The notes beneath the pieces were generated by a model. It did not search any database and was not told the origin of the DNA. It saw only the letters and a list, made by a program, of their open reading frames with translations. Below, one piece after another: positions 49,614 through 62,865 of a stretch of 64,000 bases of DNA; within the stretch, counting starts at the first letter, position 1; every line of letters begins with the position of its first letter. The position numbers and the translations under genes are program-made. Source of the stretch: Ascarosepion bandense (lineage: Eukaryota > Mollusca > Cephalopoda > Sepiida > Sepiidae); assembly GCA_037127315.1 (NCBI GenBank), contig JBBBDQ010001940.1, positions 808,501 to 872,500 of the forward strand. Direction: 5' to 3'.

Positions 49614-51300
49614 CTACTACAAACTAAAACAGACTTTGTCTCTGTCACCTACTTGGATGAATTTTGATCATCTGGATTAACCTTTATTCATTCTGTTGGT
49701 TTAGCTTTCATTTCTTTTAGCCAATTCAACATGGTTACATTTTATTCTACAAAGTTAACCAATCTGTTATTTTATGGTTTCAGAAAGGTACATAAGAAAA
49801 TTCAGAATAACTACATGAAGCATTTTTTTCTTATTCTAAGAAAACAACTATGAACAGACTTCCTGCCATGGTATATTATGCCGATTAATTCCTGTGCCCC
49901 TAATTAATTATAAGGGCCAAAGAGAAACCAAGGAGTGTAAGTTGTGCTACACATTCTAGATGGAATTTAAGAGTTTGTGGGTTGTAAAGAGTTTATATAT
50001 TTAATTGCTGAGTAAAATCCTTGGTCAAACCATTCACACACATAGGTCTGTATTGTCTTTTTTTTCCTTTCCCACAAACCAGCTACTATGTCACACTCTA
50101 GATGTCCTCACTTTCTGGTTGTGCCATTGTTATGTGCTGGTAGTGTGGTCCTTCTCCCTTCAGATCTTTGTGTCCTCACCTAAGGACAACATCAGATAAA
50201 AGATTCACATTACACAAGACAAATGGAAATGTGCTTGCTTGTTTTGTTTTTCTTTCTGATGCACGGCTACAAATGCAGACACCCAAAGAACCCTACACAT
50301 TCATTATCACCTATTTTTATTACCCAGTTCTTTTTACATCAAGATTTATGCAGTATTTAACAACTGCATAATCCTTCCTACATTCATCTTTTGATGCATG
50401 TCCACTTCATTACTCATTTCTTTTCATGATTCCATCAACTCAAGGCCAGTCAGCAGAGCAGTTTTCCTCCAAATAGGGGCCAGATATTCTTTCCATTATT
50501 CCTCTTTTACAAATTAACTCTTCAATCTTGTTAACTATACTATTGAAAGATACCTTAATGGTAATGCCTGAAAGTATATTAATGGTAAATCTACTTCAAA
50601 CATAGGTTGAAATTATTTTTTTCTCCTGCCATTGGATTTTTTCTGCTCAGAAGATTTATGTCTATTCAGGACAAGTGGTGTAAACATAGATGATACTGAA
50701 AACTATGAAAAAAGTATACTTTAGGAATAAAAATATTATCACAGCACAAATTACTGTTGTAAAGAGAGTTGATGTTTAAAACGGAGGTCGGTAAATAAGC
50801 CAAAATGTAGATTTTCTTTGCTATTCCATTCATGTCAAGTATTTGAAATCAACTCCTTGTTCAACATTTTTGTAGTGACAGTAAAGTTATCAATGCGTGG
50901 TAACTAATTGAACTCTGATTTGTACTCAGCAATTTTGGATCTTTCAAAAATGAAAGCTGGGTTAGTAACACTTGACCAAATTTTTCTTAAATTGTCAAGT
51001 TTAATATCATCTGACATTTCAGATGGCAACCTGATCTTATGTTCTGAGAACACTAACAATTATTATGAGTACTTACTGTTATTCCACTCTGGTGCTTAAC
51101 AATGTTAATATTGTGGACCATGCTTTTATAGCTGCAGATCTTTTTCATGCCTCTTTTAACATGAACATTATTATATCATAACACAAACAGTTCTACAAAA
51201 AAACACAGAATTGCAAGTGATGATAGTTTATTTATTTAATTTTTTTGTTTTCAAATCCTTCCCACCTTTTATATTCTTGTTTAAAATAAAGAAAAACAAA
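49614..51300 (+). other. Probable 3' UTR and downstream DNA of PWWP2
   Basis: No coding similarity. AATAAA-type signals occur near 50727 and 51289, so the 3' UTR may be over 1 kb. No closer canonical signal was noticed. Confidence 0.35.
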
Positions 51301-54300
51301 CAAGTCATGATCATTTTATCAGAAAGAATATTATTCAGTTGTTATTTATATTGAAAAAATCTTCAATTTTCAAAATTACTTTTTTTTTCTTCGATTTCTG
51401 AGAAAATTCTCTTCAGTTTTTTCTTTTAATATAAAGCTAAAGTTCATTCAAAAGATTCAGTGTTCTTTTTATAGAAATCACTCTATATGCAAAGTATTTT
51501 CAATGCTTAGAGATGGTTTCACTGGCATTTTCCCAACTAGACATTGGATTAAATGCTTATGAGTTTATTTTAGCTTTTTAAAAGTTCTTTTCTTTCATTT
51601 GTTTGTGTGGATGTTTAATTTAAATACATAAGTTCTAGAGTATTTCAAGTTCCTATATTAATAATCAAAGATTAAAGGCCATTGATGTGAAAAGGTAACC
51701 AACCAGGCAATAAAATGAAATTGATTGCACTATTTGTTTACCTGGTAATTTTAGTTTTTGTTTTAACAAATACACTTTTTAATTCATAATTTGCCATAAA
51801 ATCTTTTCATTAGCACTAAATACAAGTCCAAGTTGTACAATCCAACCTTAATGGTTATAGAGTCAATTGAATTAAACATTTGGTTAGATTATCAAATGCC
51901 ATATATCGCATAGTTAAACTATATATACTAAATATTTCTGGCCCACTTATACACTCACCACATATTATGGATTGATAAAAAGGCAAACAGTAAATTGGGT
52001 AACACTACTAATGGTTAAATTTTTCTGAGAGGCCATAACTGGGCAAAGATCAGAAAAATAGACCAAGAATCTTTTAAAATTTGGAAATGAAAACAAAATG
52101 TTTAGTATAAAACAAACAAAAAAACTCTTGAAATGTAATTTCATCTATTGCTGCCTGGAAGTAATTATATATCATCAGGAAATTTCAGATATATAATTTT
52201 GATCAAATTTTGGTTGCATTAAAAAAGATTGGACAACAGGGCTTGTACTCAATTTAGCTTCTTGAAAAACTCACAGCTATCTATTAAATGACTTTGCCCA
52301 AGTATTTGATAAGAGACGTCTCTTCTCTCTTAATATATACTTTATTAAAAAAAATTGATGTCATAGCTCAATTAAAGCAAATAATTTTATGAAAGGAATT
52401 ACTTTAAAGAGTAAGAATATTTAGTTTCCAATCTTATTTCATGTTTTTACTCTGATCAGAAGATAAGACATTTAAATGTCAAGATTTTTTTCTTGCTATT
52501 GTTTCTTTCTCTTGAATTCTTTCATACACAAACATACACTCTCTCATCTCATATCTCTTTCTCATTTATATATATATAATATATACACACAAACTCTTTA
52601 ATACTTGAGTACCTACCTAGGCTGCTGTTAAAATAAGTTCTGAGATTAAATTAATATTGTAACGTTTTTTTTATATTTGAGAAAACATTATTTAAATGAT
52701 TTCAAACAATATTCATTGCTCTTCAATTTGTATTTCTAAGTTGTAAAAGGATGAGAATCTTCTTTTTAACTATTCCAAACAAACCAGCATTAGCTTTTAA
52801 TAAGAATTACACTGTTTTTTCTTTTACCTTAACTATCTTTAATACTTTATTATTATTTTTATATATCCAATATATAAATTACTGTTTCTTATCAGTTTTA
52901 TAATTTTAAAACTTCTACAATTTGAACTTTTATAAACTGTAATTGTTTTGTTTTCTTTTGTAACATTATTATTTTACTAACTCATTCACTCACTCAACTC
53001 TCATAGACTCCTATCAGGTGTATAGGGCCCACAGCTTTCATTACAAAAGGCATTGCTGCTGTGGGTTTTTTTTTTATAGCAAGTAAGTTTTTACAGGCGG
53101 TAGTTGCTAGATCCATTCTCAACCAGTTTTGAATTCAAAGTTGTCCTTCTCTTAGACTGGTCTGGTGTACTATTTAATCCATAGCTGGGAGTAGAAGAGA
53201 TGACTTCATACCAAGGGTACTTGTGTAAAAATTCATTTAATGAACTTGACTGAAATTCAAACATGGTTTGCTAATTTCTTGTTCTGAGCTGCTAAACATT
53301 ACACCACCTGCACACCCAGTTTACCAAACAATAAGGCTATTCAAACATTCAATATTTTTTTCTTTCTTTTAACAGCCTATAAAAACATGAAAAAAATTCT
53401 TGCTTTTGATGTTATCAATTAGAACCCTAAAATTCAGTGCTCATAATTATTATTATTTTTCTATTCTACAAGTAATTCCTTTGATACCAATAACCTGTAG
53501 ATACAGTTATTTGAAGATAGCTTGATTTTTACCCATAAATATTTTGTCAATATTTCCATAGCAGTGTCTTTATAGAATTATTGTTGATCTCATTTGGTCA
53601 ATACAGTAAAAGCATTTTAATTGCAGAATTTTGAATGTTTGAAAGTGTGATGTTTTCATTAAATTCATTTATTTAAATTATTAAATCTCCAGGGGAATAC
53701 AATTTTAACATAAAAAAATAAATGTCATTTCACATTAATTTCACTAAAAGACAAAGGTTAAGTATACAGTTAAAATGACTGTTTCTGACACTGATTGAAA
53801 TAAAGGTTCTGGGTATTTTCTGTTACTTGTTTGGTTTTATTTAAGACAAAATATTTGAATATCAGGCTGGGTATCAGTTGTTTTTTTGTATATTTGTATC
53901 CTTTGTTTAATAATGAAATTCAATATTGCTTTACATTGAAGATCAATCTGGTATTTTAGATATATAAAATATTTATTATCAAGTAAACAACCAAGATTAA
54001 TGTAAACAATAGTAAACAATAATAGATAGAATAGATAGCTTTGCTTATCAATAAAGAAATTACCTACTTGTTAAACAATAATTTCAAGCTCAACCTCTTT
54101 TCAGTTTTTAATTAATATATAAATAAAATATAACTCCTACTCATATTTTTCACTAAAATACTTATTTTGAATGAAATTTGAAAGACAATGAAAACAGCAT
54201 CTTTACTACTTAAAAAATATCTTGTTCCTAATTTGATATATTTATTTTGAAACTATTAACCTAACAATTTTGATTTGAAGCATTAGAATTTTTTTTCATC

Positions 54301-56345
54301 AAATATTTTGGGTTTAATCAAATTTATTTCCATTGATTATTAATAAGTCTTGTCTATTTGTTTCCTAGTCACTTTTCTAGAATTTTATAATACACTAAAT
54401 TTTAATTGGCAATATTTTAGTCATATTTTGAATGGGTCACAATAATGTTAGCTGTTTTAATGGATTTTATTTAAGATAATTCTCTCTTTAGATTTTTTGA
54501 ACATGGTTTTATTCACTGCTACCTTGTAAGTATCAAAGTCATTATTCATTGGTTGTACACTAAATACTATATTACTGTAAGTGTTCATACTACTCCTTTG
54601 AATTTAGCTTTTAACAGACTTCAGTTATTTTTATACTTAGAATATGATGTTTGCATACTGATTACAATACAAGATATTGAATTAGAAATCCAGTGATAGT
54701 TGCTATTTTATTTTTATGTTAGCACAGCCATTTTATTTCAATCATTTTGGTTGAAGAGAAACAATTTATGAAATACTTTACTAAAATGGTAACCTAACAA
54801 GAAGCTTAAAATGTTTTGGGGTCTTCATGAAAAATGAATTATGTAATGTTAATGAAATTTAAGATGTATTATTTACATTTTTCATCAATAGTTTTTTTTT
54901 TATTAATTTAAAAGCATGCCTTTTGTGTAATGATAATATTATAAACTACAATATGCTTACCTTTTCACAAAGTATAAAAATTTGTACTTTTTATTTAGCA
55001 TTTGTAACAGGAGGAGTTTGTCTCATTTTCTCCTGGCTAAACATATTTGTGTAACTCTTGGAAATTCTGTTCTGATTATTTAAGTACAGAAATTTTAGTT
55101 TTTCTCAGAAAAATAATGCACACTTATAAACATGTAATAATTTGTTACCAAAATATGAAATTAAAAAATATTTCAGGAAAACAATATCTATCAAAAACAG
55201 TCTATTACCTTAAAGGAACACTTTGTTTCTTTTAAATTATCAGTAAATTCTAAATATCAAACTTTAAGAAATTTAGAGTAAAAATTGAAAAAAAATCTTT
55301 CAAATAAAAATTAAACAACAGCAGAAATTTTTCTGGTCACCTCCTACCTAAACTTTCTCTCTTTTGTACATTTTGTAAATTATTATTTTTACTTATCTTT
55401 TAAAAAAGTAAAAAATAACTGACAAAATGCACAAGGTTTTATCTTATATTCATAAACTGCTATACATTCATTCTCCCTTAATGAATATCAAAAGTAGTTT
55501 GTAAAACAAAAAGAAAACTTACTTAAAATATGTGCATAAGATACCCTGACATGTCTTGCTTCTTTAAGCAGTGATACCTCAAAATATTATCCTGATGGTG
55601 CTGCTTCTGAAAAAGGGATTTGATTTTAAATTTATTTCTACCTTTTTTTTCTTTGACAAGAAAAAGTAACCTTGCTATTGAAAATATAAGTATATACCAA
55701 TCTTTCAATTACATCTACAATTCTACTTTCTCTTTTATTACTATAAAATTTTAATGTTAACAAAAATGACAATTTAGTGTGTATGAATATTTATTGAAAT
55801 CTATCAAAATAATTGCAGCTGGTCTTACAAACATTGTTATTGCTTAGTTTTATATGATGGAATAACTATGACCTTCTTATGTATACATTCTCATATAACC
55901 ATGTCTGTTTAACTCCTTGATTTGCAATACGCCTGCAAATTGTTCTTTTGCTATACTGTATCTCTTGACATGATGGTGGGCACAAATTCATAGGCAAGCA
56001 TTATTCATAATTTGTGATAAATTTTCATAGTTTGTCTTCTTTGATTCTAAAAAAAAAAAGTAACTTTCATAAAGATTTCTAATTATGCATTTAATCAGGA
56101 ACTTAAATAAGAAAAATAATTCTTGTTCTAGAAGTTAGAATTATTTTTAATATGCATACTTTTATAAAAGAGCTTTCAATCTGGAAAAAATACATTTTTT
56201 GAACATCTTTTCCAGCTAGCTTTCTCCTGTTAGCATTCCTAAAAGTAAATAACTTTGAAATTTCCCTGTTCTAATTATAGATCATAATCCAGCTGTTTTA
56301 CAGTTAAGGATTTCACTTTATTTTATTCAGAATTCTTTTTATTTA
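51301..56345. other. Intergenic AT-rich DNA
   Basis: No gene, RNA or intact element seen apart from the SINE at 53005-53315. Confidence 0.5.
53005..53315 (-). repeat. Diverged tRNA-derived SINE copy
   Basis: Shares with the family TATTTAATCCATAGCTGGGA (+ sense), TTCATACCAAGGGTACTTGT, CTGAAATTCAAACATGG and GAGCTGCTAAACATTACACC. It is much decayed. Confidence 0.6.
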
Positions 56346-56349
56346 TTTA

Positions 56350-56580
56350 ACTAGAATTTCCATGATGTGTTAGATGAATGATTATTTCATGGAAGGGAAC
56401 TTCCTTTATTGATTTTATTTTTTTTAATTTCCACAGTATGTTAAGTGAGTGATTATTTCATTGAAAGAAGAGGTTCCTTTCCTCTATTGATTTATTTTTT
56501 TCATAGAATTTCCACAGTGCGTTAGGTGAGTGATTATTTCATGGGAGCAAACCTCCTTTCCTCTATCGGTTTAGAAATCG
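56350..56580. repeat. Three tandem diverged copies of a 73-78 bp unit
   Basis: Each unit has AATTTCCA(C/T)(A/G), then GTTA(G/A)(A/G)TGA(A/G)TGATTATTTCAT, then a CCTTT…TATTGATTT end. Units start near 56352, 56425 and 56503. Confidence 0.8.
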
Positions 56581-59171
56581 AGAAGAATTGTGAATTGAAG
56601 AAATTTACTGTAAAACTGCCAAATAATTTCTAAGGTGTTTATATATATGACTGGTTTCAATTCTCAATTCCAAAAATTTTGCTGAAAATGTTGATGAATT
56701 GCTTAAAAATCGTTGCTAAACTGACAAAGCTGCAATTTTTTAAAATGTTCATCCTTCAATATTGTAACCGGTTATGCTTTCTGTAACAAATGAATCCATT
56801 TTGATAATCATTTTGTTCTGCTTGTACAAATCTTTTCTCTTTGTTCCTCTTTAATTCCTTGTCTATATTAACGTATTGAATATTTTGACCTTTTTTTATA
56901 ATTTAATATAATTATATATGTGTTACATTAAGTTGGTTCACTTTTTCTGCAGTGTTTTTTTTTTAAATTTTTAAATTAAATATAACTCACATTTTGTATT
57001 TTCATATGTCAAAGTTTAAAGTTTTTATTTGTTGGCCAAAAGAAAATGCAATCAGAAGCAAAGTGAGTAATTTAACAGATTCAGAACACTACTTAAATAG
57101 AATCTTTATTTTAATGTAATAGAAAAGCATTGTTCAATTTGTGATGTTATTGGCTACTATAGCTGCAAACTTTTTCAAGATATTGCAAACTCCAAAATAG
57201 GACACTGCAGGCTTTAAAAAGTTTTCAGATGAATCAGTCTTCTGAATCTGCTCATTTGAACTCATTTTGTGTTCTTTATTCTGACATTATTTTTTTGTCT
57301 TTTAAACACACTGAGAATATCCCACTCGAAACAGCACTAGAAGCATTTTCAAAATAATTCCCAACTGAAACAAAAATTACACTCAGCAGAATCTATAAAA
57401 TTATTTTTTTTTATTCAGTAAGTTTTATTATAAGAGAAAATTTTAATGTTATAAAGTTCTAATAAAAAAATTAACTGAAATCTAAAAAAAATAGTTGCAC
57501 ATTCAATTAAATTTCATATGAAATGCCTAGAACTAAGTTTTCTTTTTCCTTTTTTTCTTTACGACAATGAAATTACCCTCAAATTCAGTTGTTATTAATA
57601 AATTCCTGATTTTAAAAAATGGTTAAAATCTTTGGGGGAATCTTTTGGATTTGTTATTGCAGGGAATTGTTCATTTGCAATGTTTTACTGTTCCTGCCCT
57701 GCTGTCTGCAGTACAAACTGCCATGGAATCATTGTGTATGGATTTGATTTTGAAATGAATAAAAAACATCTTGAATTTCTTATTGTAATGTCTGTGACAT
57801 GATGAGTAAAAACAGATTTTTCAAATAACATCAATGTCTTCATGTATAAAATTTGGTGACAACAAGGAATGAAGAAAATGTGTGCCATTAGTTTTAAGAA
57901 TCAAATATTTGTTCCTAATATGTTAATTAAACCACTGAATCTAGCAGTGAGTATTGATTATGTTACCAGTATTTGTATGTTTTGTTTTATATTTCTCTCT
58001 GTTTTTTTTTTGTTTTTTTTTTGTTTGTTGGTTGTTTAATAATGTATAGAGGAAAGGCATTCATTTATTATGAAGGACTTAAAAAATATAGCCTGTTATT
58101 TTAGAATGATTCTTAAACTAAAGGTAACTAATATTTCAGCATTTTTATTTTGGTCTTAACAAGATTCTTAACTCAGTCCACCTCATTGAGAATGTGAGTT
58201 GGTTTAACAAAAAACACCAAATTAATAGAATCGGGTTTTAATTTGACTTGTTATTTGTGTAGGTTTTCATTAATGTTCTTGAGAAATGACCAACATTTTA
58301 CCTTTCCTACAAATATGATAGGAAACATTCAAATCTAATAAAAAACAAAGTATTTAAAAAAACATTATCTAGAAATTCTTGGTGAGAAATAATTTCAAAA
58401 TATTTTTTTATCTTTATCTTTATTTTTATTTTCAAGATCAAATATATTTTTTTAATTTAATAAATTGTATAAAATCCTTTGTTTTATGAACTTGACATTG
58501 ATTTTGTCAGTTTATGATAATTATTTCAAAATCCAACATTCATTACATAACTTACAAAAAATTCTAATATGTCTCTCTTGTCAGCTGAAATCTTTATATA
58601 TAGAGAAAACTGGGTCACTTTATAAATTTAAGCTACTAATATATACACACACAATTGATGTTCCTAAAACACAATTACACTGACAAAAATTCCAGTTTTG
58701 TCCTAGGTACATTATGTGTAAACTAGGATGTGATAAATATGGTAAAAGGTTTCAAACTTTTCAGTCATTTTATAACATAGTAGCACTCATTTCAGTGCAT
58801 CATCTGTGTCTGAGCTTTAAAAAGTGCTGCATGCTACAGTAAGTTTGAATATAGTGAAAGAGTCCAGCTATATATAGATGATTCTTTGTTCAATTAGAAC
58901 TGTTTGAAAGTGGTCAGATAATGGGCTTTTAAGAGGTTGGATTGTCATTTTGGAGAAGTGCTACTTATGTCGGACATGGCATTAATATTATTTCAACAGT
59001 CAAATATTTCTACACACATAGACCAAGTTTTGGGTGGCTGTATAGTATAAATGCTTGCCAAGATCAATACTTTGTAAAAGTAGCAGTGGCAGATTCTATA
59101 TTCCAGACCAGATATGGCCTCAGGAGTACCAACTGCTGGGATTTATATGAATTCATCTAGACTTGCATCAT
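56581..59171. other. Intergenic AT-rich DNA
   Basis: Nothing assignable. 58930-59165 is somewhat less AT-rich and has an open stretch of 72 codons that I do not recognise. Confidence 0.45.
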
Positions 59172-61721
59172 AATATTGGGTGATTTTCAATCACCCAATC
59201 CCTTACGCAAGTAGTGGACTTCCCCACGCGTTTCTCCGACAACCCTAACGGAAGGAACTCACTTCTAGACCTCTGCTTCACTTCCATCCCAGACTCTTGC
59301 ACTACCAGACAACTCTGCCCACTTGGAAACTCTGACCACACTGTAGTGTCCGTCAATATTTCACTCCACTCCCGCCCGACCCATGAAACACAGACAAGTA
59401 GAATATCATACTGCTATCAAAGAGCAGACTGGGATTCGTTCCGAGACTTCCTCTGTGACATCCCTTGGAACAACGTCTTTAGTCTTCCCATCGAAGAATG
59501 TGCATCCGAGGTCTCCTCCTGGGTTAAGGCTGGCATTGATGCCTTCATCCCTGCTAGGAAATTCCAGCTTAAATCTCATTCGTCTCCATGGTTCTCACCC
59601 GCTTGTTCGGCTGCCATTGCCCACCGGAATCATTTCTTCCGACTTTATCGTAACTATGCGTCGGAACAAAACAGGCGCCTTTTCACTTCAGCTCGTAATA
59701 AGTGTAAAAGGGTACTTAACGAAGCTAAGATGTTGTTTGCTGCCAGAATGAAGCAACGCATAGCATGCTCTAAATTCGGCTCTAAAGACTACTGGCGACT
59801 CTGTAAAAGAGTACTTAACAAGAGCAAGTCCACAATACCCCCGCTAATCAACAAATTTGAGGTCCTCACCTCCCCAGCAGATAAGGCTGAATGTTTTGCC
59901 CGCAGATTCTCGAACAATTCGAGTCTGGACTCGTCTGGAGTTTTTACACCCGACTTCTCACCTAGAACCGAGGCACAACTGAATGATGTCCACATTACAC
60001 CTTCGCTTGTCTCTAAGATAATCTTAAAACTTGACCCTCACAAAGCGAGCGGTGGTGACGGAATCCCAACCATAGTCTTAAAGAAATGTGCCCCTGAACT
60101 CTCCTCTATCCTTTCTAAGCTCTACAACCTCTGCCTATCTGCTTCCTGCTTTCCTGCCTGTTGGAAATCTTCCTCTATAGTTCCTATATTTAAAAACACT
60201 GGAGAACCCTCTGACCCTGCAAATTACCGCCCTATCAGCCTTCTTCCGATCTTTGGCAAAGTGTTCGAAGCCATTATCAACGCCGAGGTGGTTCAGCATC
60301 TCACAGCACACAGGCTCCTCTCGGACAAGCAATATGGTTTCCGCTTCACCAGGTCTACTGCTGATATGCTAACGACCATCACCGAGTACATATACCAGGC
60401 ACTCGACAGGAATGGCGAAGCTCGAACCGTTGCATTGGATATATCTAAGGCGTTCGACAGAGTTTGGCATGCTGGCCTTCTATGTAAACTGCGGAGCTAT
60501 GGTATAACTGGACATTTGTTTGAACTAATCCAGTCATTCCTCTCTAACCGCACAATGAAAGTGGTATTAAACGGACATGCCTCTCAGAACTACCATACAA
60601 ACGCAGGTGTCCCCCAAGGCTCCATCTTAGGTCCTACACTCTTCCTGATATATATTAATGATCTGCCTGATTCCATAAGAACCCAAATAGGTTTGTACGC
60701 CGATGACACCACAGTTTACTCTCGCCTCCAACAAAAATCTGGTGTAGGCGTCAAAGCTAAACTCGCAGCCGAGATTGAAAAAGACCTCCAATCCATATTG
60801 GACTGGGGTAAGAAATGGCTAGTAAATTTTAATGCTTCTAAAACGAAGCTACTGTCAATTAACCATCATCGACAATCTCACCTACCTCCCATTAGCATGG
60901 ACCAGGCTTGCCTCCCAGAGAGTAAAACACTACGCCTCCTTGGTCTCACACTTTCAGCGGACCTCAAATGGAATGACTATATCGAATCCATTGCTAAATC
61001 CGCTGCTATGAAAGTCGGTTCTCTGTGTAGGGCCCGGAAGTTTTTTCCGTCTAAATCTATCCTGCACATTTACAAATCTACCATCCGCCCGTGCATTGAA
61101 TACTGCTGCCATATCTGGTCGGGTGCCCCTGCTGTTCTCCTCGGGCTTCTCGATAAGGTTCAGAGGAGGGTCTGTAATGTGATAGATACCGACTTGGCAG
61201 ACCGCCTGCAGTCTCTCTCCCACCGGCGAGACGTGGCTTCGCTGTGTCTCTTCTATAAATACTTTCACGGCTTCTGCTCCGATGAACTTAGATCACTGGT
61301 GCCCCCTAAATACGAATTTGCACGAGATACTAGATTAGCAACTAGATCCCACCCTTTTACAGTGAAATCGATAAAATGCAGCCGTAACTTCTACTCCAAC
61401 AGTTTCTTTCCTCGCACTTCCCGACTGTGGAATTCTCTTCCAAACGATTGCTTCCCCGACGGCTACAATCTTCAGGAGTTTAAATGTAAGGTCAATAGAC
61501 ACCTCCTAACACACTAACCTGCTCCCATTCTATCAAACACTCTTCCCATCTGCCCGACACTCATCCTCGCTATCCTTACTCATCTATTACCTTTCTCCTG
61601 ACATTCCCTATGTCTATCCACTCCTTCTCTTTACCTTCCCCTATGTAGCCCCATGCGCAATAGTGGCAGTGGAATGCCTTGCTTGGGGTGAGATGATTAA
61701 AAAAAAAAAAAAAAAAAAATA
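59172..61721 (+). mobile_element. CR1/Jockey-type LINE, 5'-truncated, otherwise open
   Basis: The right end is the family 3' UTR (CCTTGCTTGGGGTGAGATGA) and an A tail of about 20 bases. The left end is within the endonuclease: ILGDF is in one frame at 59173-59187 and the rest in another, with a foldback TGGGTGATT-TTC-AATCACCCA at the joint. Base composition is clearly less AT-rich than the flanks, as expected for a young insertion. Confidence 0.9.
59184..61517 (+). CDS. LINE ORF2: endonuclease C-terminus plus reverse transcriptase (778 codons incl. stop)
   Basis: This frame encodes the element's own polymerase for target-primed reverse transcription. It opens at 59184 without an ATG (SITQSLTQVVDFPTRF…), so it is the truncated rest of a longer ORF2. 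GNSDHTVVSVNI is the SDH motif of the APE-type endonuclease. RT motifs follow: NYRPISLLPIFGKVFEAII, KQYGFRFTRSTADMLTTI, ALDISKAFDRVWH (motif A), GVPQGSILGPTLFLIYINDL (motif B), YADDTTVYS (motif C, intact) and LRLLGLTLSADLKWNDYI. The C-terminus LWNSLPNDCFPDGYNLQEFK is as in CR1/L2/Jockey-type LINEs. There is no stop or frameshift over 2.3 kb, so the insertion is young, but the missing endonuclease part should prevent further jumping. Exact clade is not certain. Confidence 0.9.
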   Translation, partial: FSITQSLTQVVDFPTRFSDNPNGRNSLLDLCFTSIPDSCTTRQLCPLGNSDHTVVSVNISLHSRPTHETQTSRISYCYQRADWDSFRDFLCDIPWNNVFSLPIEECASEVSSWVKAGIDAFIPARKFQLKSHSSPWFSPACSAAIAHRNHFFRLYRNYASEQNRRLFTSARNKCKRVLNEAKMLFAARMKQRIACSKFGSKDYWRLCKRVLNKSKSTIPPLINKFEVLTSPADKAECFARRFSNNSSLDSSGVFTPDFSPRTEAQLNDVHITPSLVSKIILKLDPHKASGGDGIPTIVLKKCAPELSSILSKLYNLCLSASCFPACWKSSSIVPIFKNTGEPSDPANYRPISLLPIFGKVFEAIINAEVVQHLTAHRLLSDKQYGFRFTRSTADMLTTITEYIYQALDRNGEARTVALDISKAFDRVWHAGLLCKLRSYGITGHLFELIQSFLSNRTMKVVLNGHASQNYHTNAGVPQGSILGPTLFLIYINDLPDSIRTQIGLYADDTTVYSRLQQKSGVGVKAKLAAEIEKDLQSILDWGKKWLVNFNASKTKLLSINHHRQSHLPPISMDQACLPESKTLRLLGLTLSADLKWNDYIESIAKSAAMKVGSLCRARKFFPSKSILHIYKSTIRPCIEYCCHIWSGAPAVLLGLLDKVQRRVCNVIDTDLADRLQSLSHRRDVASLCLFYKYFHGFCSDELRSLVPPKYEFARDTRLATRSHPFTVKSIKCSRNFYSNSFFPRTSRLWNSLPNDCFPDGYNLQEFKCKVNRHLLTH

Positions 61722-61726
61722 ATACT

Positions 61727-62310
61727 CTAGTGGTGTCCTGATAGAATCACCTGGTGCTTTGTTGTGTTCAGTGATGAAAGCAGGTTTTGCTGTCATGCAA
61801 GTGACGGTCATTTGCATGTGCAACATAAATCTGGGGAGTGACATTTTCTAGAGTGTATTTGGCCATGATCTTGGTCCAACCTCTGGAATCATAGTGTGGG
61901 ATGCTATAAATTACAACTCTCACTCACCTTCGGTGTTTGTGGAGGGAACTCTGAACAGCAGAGTGTATGTCCAGAACATTGTTCAACCCATTTTATTCCT
62001 GTATCAGGAATGTGATCTTCTTTTCCTGTAGAATAATGCCCAACTATATGATGCCCATACTACTCTATAATTTTCCTGGTTAGCATGATCACCAGATATT
62101 TTTCTGATTAGACATTTATGGAGCACAATGAAATGACACCTAACTCATTCTATTAGCCTACAACACTTGCTGTATTGTATCAACAAGTGGTATGGATTAA
62201 GGTATTCTAGGATAGTATTCACCATTTGTACTATGATATGAATGCAAGAGTAAATGCATATGTTAATGTCCAAGGAGTATAGTGTGTTGATATATCCCTT
62301 ATTTTAGAAC
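61727..62310 (+). pseudogene. Tc1-family transposase relic (C-terminal half)
   Basis: The + strand, with frameshifts, gives VVFSDESRFCCHASDGHL, TSGIIVWDAINYNSHS-type, VFVEGTLNSRVYVQNIVQPI and, near 62200, QQVVWIKVF…HHLYYDMNARVNAYV. These match Tc1-type transposases (FSDESRF…, VWGAISYDSRS, LYDTMHARL). The second catalytic Asp (QDNARPH) is replaced (NNAQLYD). The N-terminal half and the inverted terminal repeats are not found. It starts right after the LINE's A tail, so the LINE may have landed in it. Confidence 0.75.
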
Positions 62311-62564
62311 CTGTATATGTATTAACCTGCATATCATTTACTGTAATCCAGCTATATTATTTTTATATTTAATCTTGTGTTAATTGAAACATATTCAAGG
62401 TGTGGCAATTTGATTTTCTGTCTTTCAAGATGTTTGATAAAATCCAGATGACAAAAAAGTAATTTTTATAGCCATTCTAAATATATACAAATCAGAAAGA
62501 AAATGTATTTTAAATTCAGAGAAATAATCAAGTTATAAAAATATCCATAAGGAGAAAGAACCTC

Positions 62565-62865
62565 ATAAATTAAAGCATTGGTCTGTGTTTTTAGTGGCAT
62601 AGTAATTGTGAGTTCAATCTATAGGATAGATACTACCAACTTAAACTTGGTGGAAGCAGGGCAAGCAATAACTGAGCAGGACTACTACAAAAAAGAACAA
62701 AATGAGATATCCCTAGCTATAGACATTCTACCCCAATAGATTAAACAAAGGGTCCAGCTCAAAATTCCATGAAGCTTACCTAGATTGACAGACAGCTGAA
62801 GAAAGTTAATTGAAATATTGAGATAATAACAAAGATGGGACTATTTGTCTAAATGTAAATAAAAA
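62565..62865 (+). repeat. tRNA-derived SINE copy (same family as 20470-20735)
   Basis: Weak box B-like GTGAGTTCAATCT, then the family tail CTACCCCAATAGATTAAACA, GCTCAAAATTCCATGAAGC, AACAAAGATGGGACTA and AATGTAAATAAA. Confidence 0.65.

Noticed and set aside
58780..59170. N-terminal half of the Tc1 transposase to the left of the LINE
   Set aside because: No helix-turn-helix or NRL-type motif could be read in any frame, so a LINE insertion in the middle of the Tc1 copy is not shown.
59214..59216. GTG at 59214 as the true start of the LINE protein
   Set aside because: The frame is open and matches the endonuclease upstream of it to 59184, so the 5' end is a truncation, not a start.
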